Numbered from the stretch's first letter, positions 51,819 to 62,317 are shown. The stretch: DNA of 64,000 nt from RGIG8767 sp964487395 (GCA_964487395.1 CAZAQH010000003.1:1-64000); one strand, 5' to 3'. The notes: a model not told the origin generated them from the letters alone. A program made the numbers and translations.

Positions 51819-54046
51819 TACTCGTCATTCCTTTCTATTTCACTAATTCTTGCTTGCAAACCGGTATATCTTTTATTTTCGTTTTCATTTCGAATCATTT
51901 CTTCTAAAGTATTGCTGCTGCCTAAAATAGTTACGCATTTTCTTGCCCTGGTAACTCCTGTATACAGTAAATTTCGATTCATCAGCTGTCGTGGTCCTGA
52001 TAAAAGTGGAATAATAACAGCAGGATATTCACTTCCCTGCGATTTATGAATGGTAATGGCATATGCTAATTCCAGTTCATCTAATAGCGAAAAATGATAG
52101 GTCACTCTCTTTTTTTCATCAAATTCTATCACTAACGTCTGTGCGTACTCATTTATGCTTAAAATCGTGCCCATGTCACCATTAAATACACCTAATCCTT
52201 TATCAATAACGATGTCGTGCAAACCGACAATTTCCCATTCAAGCTGATAATTGTTCTTAGTCTGCATTACCTTGTCCCCTACACGAAATAGTATTTCACC
52301 GTATTCATGTTCTTTTTTCTCTGCTGAGGGCGGGTTCATATATTGCTGTAAAATTCTGTTAAGTACCTCAACTCCAAGATTTCCTTTTCGCATCGGCGTT
52401 AAAACCTGTATCTGCATTGGAGATGCATCCACATATTTAGGGAGTTTCTCTAATATGAGCAAGACAAGATGTTTATAAATAACGTTTACATTATCTCTTT
52501 CCAGGAAAAAGAAATCCTTACTTTTATTATTTAGGATAATTTCTTCTCCTCGGTTAATTTTATGAGCATTTACTACAATATCACTTTCGCCTGCCTGACG
52601 GAAAATTTTCTGTAAAGCCACAAGCGGATATGCCTTTGATTCAATTAAATCCTTTAATACCTGACCAGGTCCTACGCTTGGCAACTGATTCATATCACCT
52701 ACAAGAATTAGTCTTGCACCAACAGGAACTGCTTTTAACAGAGCATAAAACAGATGGATATCTACCATTGACATCTCATCTATAATAAAAACGTCTGCCT
52801 CTAGTGGATTTTCTTCATTTTTTTCAAATCTTGCCTTTTTTCCATCTTCAGCAAATGCTCCGTTTATTTCTAAAAGTCGGTGTATTGTTTTTGCTTCAAA
52901 GCCTGTTGCTTCTGTCATTCTTTTGGCTGCTCTTCCTGTAGGTGCCGCCAGCATAATGTCACAGCCTTCTTTTTCAAAATAGCGGATAATTGTATTAATT
53001 GTAGTGGTTTTACCAGTTCCCGGTCCTCCTGTTAGAACGAAAACACCATTTTTAACAGCCTCCAATATTGCCTCTTTTTGTAGTTCGTCTAATTCTATCT
53101 GTTGTGTCTTTTCAAGCTCGGCAATTTTTGCAAGAATTTTATTTTTATCTGTTTTGTCCAGATGAAGATTTAAATCGTGGAGCAATTTGGCACAGGATAA
53201 TTCTTCGTAATACATTTGTGAAATATAGCAGGATACATTTTCTTTTTCCTGCTTCATAATGATTTTTTTATCCATGGCAAGATTGGGAAGTACCATTTCA
53301 ATCGGAGTTTTATCAAGTTCCAAAAGATTCGAAGCACGTTCTATCAATTCGTCTTTTGGTAAAAAAGTGTGTCCGCCTGATGCTGCCTGCATCAGAGTGT
53401 AGCAGATTCCGCTTTTCATACGGAATTCCGAATCCGTACTGATGCCTGATTTCTGCGCAATTTCATCAGCTTTTTTAAATCCGATTCCTTCCAGTTCTTC
53501 TGCCATCTGATATGGATTGTCTTTTAAAATATGATATAGGCGCGACCCATATGTATCATATATCTTAAGTGCCAAGGTATTACTTATGCCATACCTTTGT
53601 AAAAAAATCATGGCTTCTCGTAATTCTTTTCTATTTTCCATTTGCGTTGCAATATCTATCGCAATACGTTCACTTATTCCTTTTATTTCAGACAGACGTT
53701 CTGGTTCTTCTTCCATAATGCGGAATGTATCACTGCCAAATCGTTTTATGATTCTTTTGGCAAGTGACGGTCCCACCCCCTTTATAGCTCCTGAAGATAG
53801 ATATCGTTCTATTTCCACTTCGCTTTGTGGCGTAAGTATTCGTATTTTTTGTGCTTTTAACTGTAATCCATAGACAGCATGCTCTACATACTCTCCATTG
53901 ATTTCCACGTTTTCACCTTGTTCTACACCTGAAAAGTAGCCAACACAGATTAAATCTTCATCTTCCATATGAAGTTCAATAATACCATATCCATTTGCAT
54001 CATTTTTATATATGAAATGGTCTATATATCCTTGTACTGTTTCCAT
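51818..54046 (-). CDS. recD2: RecD2-type ATP-dependent DNA helicase
   Basis: The 742-residue protein has an N-terminal OB/helix-hairpin-helix part (IKGVGPSLAKRIIKRFG, IKGISERIAIDI, EELEGIGFKKADEIA), then helicase motifs: Walker A VLTGGPGTGKTTTINTI near 342, IIDEMSMVD, VGDMNQLPSVGPGQVL, and the C-terminal motif AYAITIHKSQGSEYPAVI with TGVTRAR. It is the RecBC-independent RecD2 form (5'-3' helicase, replication and repair). Its stop overlaps the comFC start. Confidence 0.95.
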   Translation of the reverse strand: METVQGYIDHFIYKNDANGYGIIELHMEDEDLICVGYFSGVEQGENVEINGEYVEHAVYGLQLKAQKIRILTPQSEVEIERYLSSGAIKGVGPSLAKRIIKRFGSDTFRIMEEEPERLSEIKGISERIAIDIATQMENRKELREAMIFLQRYGISNTLALKIYDTYGSRLYHILKDNPYQMAEELEGIGFKKADEIAQKSGISTDSEFRMKSGICYTLMQAASGGHTFLPKDELIERASNLLELDKTPIEMVLPNLAMDKKIIMKQEKENVSCYISQMYYEELSCAKLLHDLNLHLDKTDKNKILAKIAELEKTQQIELDELQKEAILEAVKNGVFVLTGGPGTGKTTTINTIIRYFEKEGCDIMLAAPTGRAAKRMTEATGFEAKTIHRLLEINGAFAEDGKKARFEKNEENPLEADVFIIDEMSMVDIHLFYALLKAVPVGARLILVGDMNQLPSVGPGQVLKDLIESKAYPLVALQKIFRQAGESDIVVNAHKINRGEEIILNNKSKDFFFLERDNVNVIYKHLVLLILEKLPKYVDASPMQIQVLTPMRKGNLGVEVLNRILQQYMNPPSAEKKEHEYGEILFRVGDKVMQTKNNYQLEWEIVGLHDIVIDKGLGVFNGDMGTILSINEYAQTLVIEFDEKKRVTYHFSLLDELELAYAITIHKSQGSEYPAVIIPLLSGPRQLMNRNLLYTGVTRARKCVTILGSSNTLEEMIRNENENKRYTGLQARISEIERNDE

Positions 54047-54124
54047 ATTATTTCTCCGTATAAATTGTATTGGGATTGCTCAGAAAAAGCTGCGAAATTC
54101 ATGATTCGATAGAGGTTTGAGTAG

Positions 54125-54149
54125 AAAAAGACCTGCTTAGCGCAGGTCT
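54125..54149 (-). terminator. Terminator after the flagellar rod genes
   Basis: AGACCTGC/GCAGGTCT (54129-54136, 54142-54149) with a 5-base loop, followed on the minus strand by TTTTC. It ends the mbl-flhO-flhP-flgJ unit 13 bp after the last stop. Confidence 0.87.
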
Positions 54150-54161
54150 GCTGATATTTGC

Positions 54162-54521
54162 TTAAAGATTATAATTTCTTTTCATTTGCTCATAAAGCAT
54201 TTGTGCCAAGCCTAAACTGTTATTATCGGTTGACTCAGCAGCCAGTTCCTGAATAGTGGAATCTTTAAAATAATCTACTAAATTGGACGTAGAACTGTCA
54301 GTATCCCCATTATTTGGAATTGTTTTTTGCATTTCTTTAAACATCTGCTCGAGAAAATAAGACTCAAATTGTTTGCAGGCATCCATTAACTCATCATCAG
54401 TTGCATTGGAATAATCACCTGAAACGGTATTTTTTAATTTTTCCGTCTGAGCATCCTTAGTCTGTGTTGTCAGGTAATCCGAATACACCGAACTCAATCC
54501 GCTTACATCAATTGTGCTCAT
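54162..54521 (-). CDS. flgJ: FlgJ-like rod-binding protein, short form
   Basis: The 119-residue protein matches the rod-binding domain: DDELMDACKQFESYFLEQMF (about 41-60), then MQKTIPNNGD and LGLAQMLYEQMKRNY at the end. It has no peptidoglycan hydrolase domain, as is usual in Clostridia. It helps rod assembly through the cell wall. It follows flhP by 15 bp. Confidence 0.88.
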   Translation of the reverse strand: MSTIDVSGLSSVYSDYLTTQTKDAQTEKLKNTVSGDYSNATDDELMDACKQFESYFLEQMFKEMQKTIPNNGDTDSSTSNLVDYFKDSTIQELAAESTDNNSLGLAQMLYEQMKRNYNL

Positions 54522-54536
54522 ACTTCTCCTCCATTA

Positions 54537-55358
54537 TTAACGTTTCAGATTATTGGCTAATTCCATCATCTCATCTGAAGTGGTGATTGCCTTTGAATTC
54601 ATCTCATAGGCACGCTGTGCAACAATCATATTTACCATTTCATCTACTACCTGTACTCCCGAACCTTCCAAATATCCCTGTGCAATACTACTCTTATCCA
54701 GATTGTTATTGGTAGATTCGTTCAATGCATTGCCACTGGCATCTGTTACCGCGTATAAAGTATCTCCTGTTTTCTCAAGTCCTGCTGGATTGGAAAATTG
54801 ATAAAGACCAATCGTGATACCTATCGGCTGTGGATTATTAGCAGCATCCGGATAACATAACTGTCCATCTGGTGATACTGATATCTTACTTGCAACATAT
54901 GTAGTCGTATTCAACGTAATCGGTCTGCCTGATGTATCCAGTACTGGTAATCCATCAGATGTGGAAAGTGTTAACGTCGTTCCACCACCCGTGTTGAAAT
55001 TGAAATCTCCGTTACGTGTATAATATGTCTGTCCATCTTCACCTCGAACTGCGAAAAATCCTTTTCCTTCAATGGCAAAAGCTGTATCACTTGAAGATGC
55101 TAATAAAGGTCCCTGTTTAAAAATCGTAGTAATCGCAGAATTACGTACACCAAGTCCTACCTGAGCGCTAATTGGTTTGTTTTCACCATTAGCGGATGTT
55201 GTTTTAGTCTGCATTGTCTGATATAACAATGATTTGAATTCTGCCGTCTCTGTTTTGTAACCTGTTGTATTGACATTAGCCAGATTATTTGCAATAGTGT
55301 CTACATTTGTCTGTTGAGCTATCATGCCGCTTGCTGCGGACCATAAGGATCTAACCAT
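54537..55358 (-). CDS. flgG: Flagellar distal rod protein FlgG (FlhP)
   Basis: The 273-residue protein has the FlgG N-terminus MVRSLWSAASGMIAQQTNVD and TIANNLANVNTTGYK, a central region with GKGFFAVRGEDGQTYYTRNG, and the C-terminal GSGVQVVDEMVNMIVAQRAYEMN with coiled end. These are the flagellar basal-body rod signatures at both ends. Its position behind mbl and the FlgF-like gene corresponds to flhP of Bacillus. Confidence 0.93.
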   Translation of the reverse strand: MVRSLWSAASGMIAQQTNVDTIANNLANVNTTGYKTETAEFKSLLYQTMQTKTTSANGENKPISAQVGLGVRNSAITTIFKQGPLLASSSDTAFAIEGKGFFAVRGEDGQTYYTRNGDFNFNTGGGTTLTLSTSDGLPVLDTSGRPITLNTTTYVASKISVSPDGQLCYPDAANNPQPIGITIGLYQFSNPAGLEKTGDTLYAVTDASGNALNESTNNNLDKSSIAQGYLEGSGVQVVDEMVNMIVAQRAYEMNSKAITTSDEMMELANNLKR

Positions 55359-55368
55359 ACACGTTCAC

Positions 55369-56142
55369 CTATACCCTTCCCAATTGAGTCGATGCAATCT
55401 CCAATGTAGAATCAAATGTCTGAATCATTTTTTGATTAGATTCATACGCTCTTGAAGTAGATATCATCTCTACCATCTCCTGAACGACCTGCACATTAGA
55501 GGTCTCGAGGTATCCTGAGTAAACAGCCCCCTCGGCTTCTTTTGTCTCAGCACCTTCAACCGGTTGATAGTAATTTTCACCATAATGCTCTAAATAATTG
55601 TAATCCTCAAAGTCTGTAATCCTAAGTGTAGCAACGTTTCTGCCATCCTGAGAAATATTACCTTGTGAATCAACAGAAAAGTCTTTGACCGGATCTAATC
55701 GAATTCGTCCCGTAGTACCTAATACATAATCACCATCTTTTGTAACAAGATAGCCTTCTTTATTTAGAGTAAAAGCACCATCTCTTGTGTACTTTGTACT
55801 GACTTCATCTGCTTTATTAGTAAATTGAACACTAAAGAATCCTTCTCCGGAGATAGCAAAATCATATTTGTTATCTGTAACCTTAAATGGTCCCTGTGCG
55901 TAATCGGTATAGTTTTCTCCTACTTTTACACCAAGATTCATAGTGCCTAATCTTTTTGCAATATTGGGAGCTTCAGAGGTGTCTTTGATTTTATAGGCAA
56001 GGACATCGTTAAAAGCCTGGCTTGTAGCACCTTCCTTTTTATAGCCGTTAGTGTCGGCATTTGCAAGGTTGTTGGTGAGTACGTCCATTCTATTCTGTTC
56101 ATTAATCATTCCTGTATAAGCAGTATAGAGTCCTTTTACCAT
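55369..56142 (-). CDS. flgF: Flagellar proximal rod protein FlgF (FlhO)
   Basis: The 257-residue protein starts MVKGLYTAYTGMINEQNRMD with LTNNLANADTNGYKKEG, has a middle ISGEGFFSVQF and YTRDGAFTLN, and ends with SNVQVVQEMVEMISTSRAYESN. This is the FlgF/FlhO pattern, shorter than FlgG. An RBS GGGAG precedes the start. The order mbl-flhO-flhP is conserved with Bacillus. Confidence 0.9.
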   Translation of the reverse strand: MVKGLYTAYTGMINEQNRMDVLTNNLANADTNGYKKEGATSQAFNDVLAYKIKDTSEAPNIAKRLGTMNLGVKVGENYTDYAQGPFKVTDNKYDFAISGEGFFSVQFTNKADEVSTKYTRDGAFTLNKEGYLVTKDGDYVLGTTGRIRLDPVKDFSVDSQGNISQDGRNVATLRITDFEDYNYLEHYGENYYQPVEGAETKEAEGAVYSGYLETSNVQVVQEMVEMISTSRAYESNQKMIQTFDSTLEIASTQLGRV

Positions 56143-56173
56143 TCTCTTCTCCCTCTTTTGTATCTATTATATT

Positions 56174-57172
56174 TTATGAATTGTCATCTTTATATCCAGA
56201 AAGGAATTCAACGAATTTACCGGTTCCGATAGCAACTGCTGTCATCGGTTCTTCTGCTGTCATAGTATTAATTCCTGTTTTGGAACAGATTAAATCCTCT
56301 AAACCACGAAGAAGACTTCCTCCACCTGTTAAAACAATTCCTCTGTCTGCTATATCTGCTGCAAGTTCCGGTGGGGTCTTTTCCAATACACCATGAATAG
56401 ATTCTACTATCTGGGATGTTGTATCTCTTAATGCTTCTTCTGTATCCTCTGAAGAAACTCGAATTGTACGAGGTAATCCTGTTACAAGGTTACGTCCTCT
56501 TACATCCATATAATCAGGTTCCGGTCTCTTAAAGGCTGAACCAATTTTAATCTTAATGTCTTCTGCGGTTCTTTCACCGATAAGAAGATTGTGTTTTTTT
56601 CTCATGAAACGAACAATTGCTTCGTCAAAGTCATCGCCTGCAATTTTAATTGATGCACTTACTACAGTGCCACCTAATGAAATAACTGCGATATCTGTCG
56701 TACCACCACCAATATCAACAATCATATTACCGCATGGCTTGGAAATATCGATTCCTGCACCAATAGCTGCTGCAATCGGCTCTTCAATAATGACAACTTC
56801 TCTTGCTCCCGCCTGATATGTTGCATCTTCAACTGCTTTTTTCTCAACTTCTGTTACTCCACTTGGAACACAGACTGCAATTTTAGGCTTTCTTAAACTT
56901 TTTCTTCCAATTGCTTTCTGAATGAAGTATTTCATCATTTTTTCGGTAACAGTGTAGTCAGAAATAACACCCTGGCGAAGTGGTCTTACTGCCACTATAT
57001 TTCCCGGTGTTCTTCCAAGCATAAGACGAGCATCCTCACCTATTGCTTTAATTTTATTTGTATCTCTATCAAAAGCGACAACTGATGGCTCTTTTAAAAC
57101 GACACCCTTGCCCCTGATATAAACTAATATACTCGCTGTACCTAAATCAATTCCTATATCTGTACACTGCAT
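56174..57172 (-). CDS. mbl: MreB-family cell-shape protein Mbl
   Basis: The 332-residue actin-like protein has phosphate loop 1 (IGIDLGTASILVYI), VAVRPLRQGVISDY, phosphate loop 2 (MIVDIGGGTTDIAVISLGG) and the adenosine loop (IVLTGGGSLLRGLEDLI). It forms membrane filaments that guide lateral wall synthesis. Assignment as Mbl rather than MreB rests on the neighbours flhO and flhP, with no mreCD adjacent. Confidence 0.9.
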   Translation of the reverse strand: MQCTDIGIDLGTASILVYIRGKGVVLKEPSVVAFDRDTNKIKAIGEDARLMLGRTPGNIVAVRPLRQGVISDYTVTEKMMKYFIQKAIGRKSLRKPKIAVCVPSGVTEVEKKAVEDATYQAGAREVVIIEEPIAAAIGAGIDISKPCGNMIVDIGGGTTDIAVISLGGTVVSASIKIAGDDFDEAIVRFMRKKHNLLIGERTAEDIKIKIGSAFKRPEPDYMDVRGRNLVTGLPRTIRVSSEDTEEALRDTTSQIVESIHGVLEKTPPELAADIADRGIVLTGGGSLLRGLEDLICSKTGINTMTAEEPMTAVAIGTGKFVEFLSGYKDDNS

Positions 57173-57211
57173 CTTTATACCCCTTTCTAGGTCTTGTCAT
57201 AATCACAGATT

Positions 57212-57240
57212 ATTATAACTGATTCTGCTTTATTTTAAAA
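57212..57240 (-). promoter_or_regulatory. Candidate promoter of mbl
   Basis: Minus-strand -10 TATAAT (57212-57217), about 40 bp before the mbl start, with a weak -35 TTTTAA (57235-57240) at 17 bp. The rest of the 204 bp gap to uvrA (57173-57376) shows no clear gene or hairpin. Confidence 0.45.
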
Positions 57241-57376
57241 GGGGTTTCATTAAATCTTCATAAAATGCTTATATTTTCCATATTAACGAAAAACACACGA
57301 AAACAATGGATTCCTTCCATACTTTGCTTCCGTGCGTTCATAATTAATATCGTCATTACCCTTTTAAAAGTTTAGT

Positions 57377-60241
57377 TTATTTCTTATCTTTTTTTAACAT
57401 TTTTTCAATGTAGTATCCGGTATAAGACTTTTTAGATTTGGCAACCTGTTCCGGTGTACCCTTTGCAATTACTGTTCCGCCTCGGTCTCCGCCTTCTGGT
57501 CCAATATCGATAATGTAATCCGCTGTCTTAATAACATCAAGATTATGTTCGATTACAACTACAGTATTGCCACCTTCTGTAAGTTTTTGCAATATTTCTA
57601 TCAATTTAGCTACATCCGCAAAATGAAGTCCTGTCGTAGGCTCATCTAAAATATATATTGTTCTGCCTGTACTTCTTTTGCTAAGCTCTGTAGCAAGCTT
57701 GATTCGCTGTGCCTCTCCACCGGAAAGTGTAGTCGATGGCTGTCCTAACCTGATATATCCTAGGCCTACATCATATAAGGTCTGTACTTTTTGTCTGATA
57801 CGTGGGATATTCTCAAAATAATCAAGCGCCTCTTCTACTGTCATATCAAGCACATCAAAAATACTTTTTCCTTTATATTTTACTTCAAGCGTTTCTCTGT
57901 TGTATCTCTTGCCTTTACATACTTCACAAGGGACATATACATCCGGCAAAAAATGCATCTCAATTTTGACAATTCCATCTCCGCTGCAGGCTTCACACCG
58001 TCCGCCACGAACGTTAAAGCTAAAACGACCTTTTTGATATCCTTTGGCTTTTGCATCCGGCGTTCCCGCAAATAAATCACGAATCATGTCGAACATCCCC
58101 GTATACGTAGCAGGGTTGGATCTTGGTGTACGGCCTATTGGAGATTGATCGATATCAATAACTTTGTCGAGCTGTTCAACTCCTAATATCTTTTCATGTT
58201 TTCCCGGGATAGCTCTGGCACGGTTTAGTTTTTTTGCAAGACTCTTATATAATATCTCATTAACCAGTGAGCTCTTACCAGAACCAGATACGCCTGTTAC
58301 GCAGGTCATAACTCCAAGTGGAATTTCAACATCTATTTTTTTCAGGTTGTTTTCCTGTGCTTTACATATTTGAAGCCATCCTGTCGGTTCCTTGCGCACT
58401 GATGGAACTGGTATTTTCATTTTTCCACTAAGGTACTGTCCTGTGATGGATTCCGGAATCTGCATAATCTCCTCTGCAGTTCCTTTTGCTATTACTTTTC
58501 CACCATGGCTACCGGCACCCGGACCAATATCCACTATATAATCAGCAGCATACATGGTATCTTCATCGTGTTCAACTACAATCAAAGTATTGCCCATATC
58601 ACGAAGATTTTTAAGTGTTGCAAGTAATTTGCCATTATCTCTTTGATGAAGTCCGATACTGGGTTCATCCAGAATATAGCACACTCCGACCAACCCAGAT
58701 CCAATCTGTGTAGCCAGACGTATTCTCTGTGCTTCGCCACCTGAAAGGCTGGACGTTGCTCTTGCAAGTGTCAAATAATCCAATCCTACATCCATTAAAA
58801 ATCCAACGCGAGCACGTATTTCTTTTAAAACTTGTTTACCTATAATCTGTTGTGTCTCTGTCAGCTCCAGACCGCGAAGGAATTCCTGAAGCTTGCCAAT
58901 TGACATTGAAGTTACTTCATAAATATTCTTGTCGTTAATGGTTACTGCAAGTGATGTCTTTTTCAGACGCATTCCACCACAGGCTTTACATGGCGTGATG
59001 CGCATAAACGTCTCATATTCCTGTTTCATGGTATCTGATGATGTCTCCCGGTAACGGCGTTCCATATTTTTAATCAGTCCTTCAAATGCTACCGGATATA
59101 TTCCTTCGCCTCTTTGGCCTTTATAGTATACTTTTACTTCTTTTCCTTTTGTACCATGAATCAGCATATCCTGTACATCATCTGATAATTTTTCAAAAGG
59201 TGTATCCATTGAGAACTTATATTCTTTGGATAAAGCCTGTAAAATTGCATTGGTAAAACTTCCTTTATCATTACTGGACTGCCATCCCATACAGGATATT
59301 GCTCCATCATTTAAGCTAATTGTTCTATCCGGAATCAGTAAATCAATATCAAATTCCATCTTAAATCCCAATCCAAAGCAATCCGGGCATGCACCAAAAG
59401 GATTGTTAAATGAAAAGCTTCGTGGTTCAATTTCATCAATACTAACCCCGCAATCAGGGCACGAAAAACTTTGACTGAAGTTCATTGTCTGGCCATCAAT
59501 AACATCAACTAACAGTAATCCATCCGAAAGATCCATAACGCTTTCAATGGATTCCGTAAGACGGTTCTCAATGCCCGACTTTACAACAAGACGATCTACT
59601 ATTATTTCAATATTGTGTTTAATGTTTTTATCAAGTTTAATATCTTCTGACAAATCATAAAGATTTCCATCTATACGTACTCGGACATAACCGCTTCTTC
59701 TGGCTCTTTCCAGTATCTTAGAATGTTCTCCCTTTTTACCTCGAACAACCGGTGCCAGTAATTGCAACTTAGTTCCTTCCGGTAGAAGCATAATCTGATC
59801 TGTCATCTGGTCAATTGTCTGTCTTTGAATAACTCTTCCGCAAACCGGGCAATGTGGAGTTCCTAATCTGGCATACAAAAGTCTGAAATGGTCATAAATC
59901 TCTGTTACCGTTCCAACCGTAGAACGTGGATTGCGGTTGGTAGACTTCTGGTCTATCGAAATTGCAGGAGAAAGTCCTTCAATTAATTCTACATTGGGCT
60001 TTTCCATCTGTCCCAAGAACTGTCTTGCATAAGATGAGATAGACTCCATGTATCGTCTCTGACCTTCTGCGTATATTGTATCAAATGCCAGTGAAGATTT
60101 ACCCGAACCAGATAAGCCTGTAATTACTACAAATTCATCCCTCGGAATATCAATATTAATATTTTTAAGGTTATGTTCACATGCTCCTCTGATTTTGATA
60201 TATTCTTTAGGTCGCATCTTTGTTGTTATTTCTGTTGCCAC
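57377..60241 (-). CDS. uvrA: Excinuclease ABC subunit A
   Basis: The start is GTG at 60241, supported by GGAG 7 bp upstream; a later ATG at 60217 has no site. The 954-residue protein has two ABC ATPase halves: Walker A GLSGSGKSSLAFDT near 42 and GVSGSGKSSLVNEI near 650, with signatures SLSGGEAQRIRLATQ and TLSGGEAQRIKLATE. Zinc fingers appear as CPVCGRVI, CPDCGVSI and CEACSGDG. It finds DNA damage for nucleotide excision repair. It starts 1 bp after the uvrB stop. Confidence 0.97.
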   Translation of the reverse strand: MATEITTKMRPKEYIKIRGACEHNLKNINIDIPRDEFVVITGLSGSGKSSLAFDTIYAEGQRRYMESISSYARQFLGQMEKPNVELIEGLSPAISIDQKSTNRNPRSTVGTVTEIYDHFRLLYARLGTPHCPVCGRVIQRQTIDQMTDQIMLLPEGTKLQLLAPVVRGKKGEHSKILERARRSGYVRVRIDGNLYDLSEDIKLDKNIKHNIEIIVDRLVVKSGIENRLTESIESVMDLSDGLLLVDVIDGQTMNFSQSFSCPDCGVSIDEIEPRSFSFNNPFGACPDCFGLGFKMEFDIDLLIPDRTISLNDGAISCMGWQSSNDKGSFTNAILQALSKEYKFSMDTPFEKLSDDVQDMLIHGTKGKEVKVYYKGQRGEGIYPVAFEGLIKNMERRYRETSSDTMKQEYETFMRITPCKACGGMRLKKTSLAVTINDKNIYEVTSMSIGKLQEFLRGLELTETQQIIGKQVLKEIRARVGFLMDVGLDYLTLARATSSLSGGEAQRIRLATQIGSGLVGVCYILDEPSIGLHQRDNGKLLATLKNLRDMGNTLIVVEHDEDTMYAADYIVDIGPGAGSHGGKVIAKGTAEEIMQIPESITGQYLSGKMKIPVPSVRKEPTGWLQICKAQENNLKKIDVEIPLGVMTCVTGVSGSGKSSLVNEILYKSLAKKLNRARAIPGKHEKILGVEQLDKVIDIDQSPIGRTPRSNPATYTGMFDMIRDLFAGTPDAKAKGYQKGRFSFNVRGGRCEACSGDGIVKIEMHFLPDVYVPCEVCKGKRYNRETLEVKYKGKSIFDVLDMTVEEALDYFENIPRIRQKVQTLYDVGLGYIRLGQPSTTLSGGEAQRIKLATELSKRSTGRTIYILDEPTTGLHFADVAKLIEILQKLTEGGNTVVVIEHNLDVIKTADYIIDIGPEGGDRGGTVIAKGTPEQVAKSKKSYTGYYIEKMLKKDKK

Positions 60242-60242
60242 T

Positions 60243-62225
60243 TTAGTTCTCCTCTAGTCTCTTTTTTAATTCTATCATCTTATCTCTAAGTTCTGCCGCA
60301 GTCTCAAAATCAAGTTCTGCTGCCGCTTTTTTCATCTTCTTTTCTATGGTCTGAAGTAGTTTTTCTATTTCTTCACGGCTCATAGATTCCGGATCCTTTT
60401 CAAACTGAAGTTCTTCCTTGGCAATTACCTTGGAGATACTAATCAGTTCGCGAACTGCTTTTTGTATTGTCTGTGGTGTAATACCATGTTCTTCGTTATA
60501 TTTCTGCTGTATGGCTCTACGTCTCTCAGTCTCGCTAATAGCCTTGTTCATGGAATCAGTAATTCGATCCGCATACATAATAACATGTCCTTCGCTGTTA
60601 CGGGAAGCACGTCCTATCGTCTGAATCAAGGATGTCTCTGAACGCAAAAATCCTTCCTTGTCAGCATCTAAAATCGCAACAAGAGTAATCTCCGGAATAT
60701 CAAGTCCTTCTCTCAACAAGTTGATACCAACGAGTACATCAAAAACATCCAGACGCATATCTCTGATAATCTCTGCTCGTTCCAGCGTATCAATATCAGA
60801 ATGCAGATACTTCACGCGGACTCCTACATCTTTCAAATAATCCGTTAAATCTTCCGCCATGTGTTTGGTAAGTGTCGTAACGAGGACTTTATTATTCTTC
60901 TCAGTTTCTTTGCGAATCTCTCCAAGCAAATCATCTATCTGACCTGCAACCGGTTTGACAATGACCTCCGGATCCAATAAGCCGGTTGGACGAATAATCT
61001 GTTGTGCACGTAATAATTCATGTTCTGCTTCGTATTCATTAGGAGTTGCCGATACAAAAAGAAGCTGGTCTATTTTATTTTCAAATTCTTCAAAATTAAG
61101 TGGTCTGTTATCTAATGCTGAGGGAAGTCTGAACCCATAATCCACCAATGTATTCTTACGTGAACGGTCACCGGCAAACATTCCTCGAATCTGCGGAATA
61201 GTAATATGTGATTCATCTATAATAATCAAATAATCATCTTTAAAATAATTCATCAGACAATGGGGTGTCTCCCCTGGTTGCATATTGTTCAAAGGTCCTG
61301 AGTAATTCTCTATTCCGGAACAGAATCCTGTCTCTCGCATCATTTCAAGATCAAAATTGGTCCGTTCTGAAATTCTCTGCGCCTCCAAAAGCTTATCTTC
61401 GCTTTTGAAGAAGCGAATTCTTTCATCTAATTCCTGTTCAATTCTATTGCAGGCATCATTTATTTTATCCTGTGGAACAACATAATGAGACGCCGGGAAA
61501 ATAGCCACATGCTGAAGTGATGCATGTACTTTTCCTGTCAAAGGATCTACTTCTGTTATTCTGTCTATTTCATCGCCAAAAAATTCTACACGAATTAAAT
61601 AATCTCCACCCTGAGCCGGATAAATCTCAACACTGTCACCACGAACTCTGAAAGAAGCTCTTTCTATATCCATATCATTTCTCTCATAACGAATCCCTAT
61701 CAGTTCTCTGAGTACATCGTTACGGTCTTTTATCTGTCCGGGACGAAGTGATACTATCATTTCCTTATAATCATCAGGACTGCCCAAGCCATATATACAG
61801 CTTACGCTGGCAACAACAATAACATCTTTTCTCTCAGAAAGGGACGCCGTTGCCGAAAGACGCAGTTTATCAATCTCCTCATTAACTGAGGAATCTTTGG
61901 CAATATACGTATCAGAAGACGGCACATAAGCCTCCGGCTGATAGTAATCATAATAAGACACAAAATACTCTACAGCATTCTCAGGAAAGAACTCTTTAAA
62001 TTCTCCGTAAAGCTGTCCAGCAAGTGTCTTATTATGAGAAATAATAAGTGTCGGTTTATTAAGTGCTGCTATAATATTAGCCATGGTATAGGTCTTACCG
62101 GAACCCGTTACTCCTAGTAAGGTCTGAAACTGATTCCCTTTTTTGAAGCCTTCTACTAACTCCTGTATGGCCTGGGGCTGGTCTCCCTTTGGTTCATATG
62201 GCGCAACAAGTTTAAAATGGTCCAT
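60243..62225 (-). CDS. uvrB: Excinuclease ABC subunit B
   Basis: The ATG at 62225 has AAAGGA 6 bp upstream, giving 660 residues; open frame extends to 62246. Seen are Walker A GVTGSGKTYTMANI near 38, the damage-probing hairpin YYDYYQPEAYVP near 91, the helicase motif IIDESH, VGINLLREGLDIPE, and a C-terminal UVR motif (ELDFETAAELRDKMIELKK). It hands damaged DNA to UvrC. It is the first gene of uvrBA, behind a LexA-type site. Confidence 0.97.
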   Translation of the reverse strand: MDHFKLVAPYEPKGDQPQAIQELVEGFKKGNQFQTLLGVTGSGKTYTMANIIAALNKPTLIISHNKTLAGQLYGEFKEFFPENAVEYFVSYYDYYQPEAYVPSSDTYIAKDSSVNEEIDKLRLSATASLSERKDVIVVASVSCIYGLGSPDDYKEMIVSLRPGQIKDRNDVLRELIGIRYERNDMDIERASFRVRGDSVEIYPAQGGDYLIRVEFFGDEIDRITEVDPLTGKVHASLQHVAIFPASHYVVPQDKINDACNRIEQELDERIRFFKSEDKLLEAQRISERTNFDLEMMRETGFCSGIENYSGPLNNMQPGETPHCLMNYFKDDYLIIIDESHITIPQIRGMFAGDRSRKNTLVDYGFRLPSALDNRPLNFEEFENKIDQLLFVSATPNEYEAEHELLRAQQIIRPTGLLDPEVIVKPVAGQIDDLLGEIRKETEKNNKVLVTTLTKHMAEDLTDYLKDVGVRVKYLHSDIDTLERAEIIRDMRLDVFDVLVGINLLREGLDIPEITLVAILDADKEGFLRSETSLIQTIGRASRNSEGHVIMYADRITDSMNKAISETERRRAIQQKYNEEHGITPQTIQKAVRELISISKVIAKEELQFEKDPESMSREEIEKLLQTIEKKMKKAAAELDFETAAELRDKMIELKKRLEEN

Positions 62226-62285
62226 CTTATTCCTTTCACTTTGCATATCTGCTTAAATATACAAATAAAAAACTAATAATATAAA

Positions 62286-62317
62286 CGCGTAAAGATATTA
62301 TAACATATCTTTACGCG
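62286..62317. repeat. Perfect inverted repeat over the uvrB promoter and after the protease gene
   Basis: CGCGTAAAGATA (62286-62297) and TATCTTTACGCG (62306-62317) form a perfect 12 bp stem with an 8-base loop. It lies 23 bp after the CtpA-like stop and could be its terminator, with only a weak T-tract (TTTAT). The uvrB -10 sits in the loop. Confidence 0.7.

Noticed and set aside
56174..57172. MreB of an mreBCD operon
   Set aside because: No mreC or mreD follows; flhO and flhP do, which is the mbl context.
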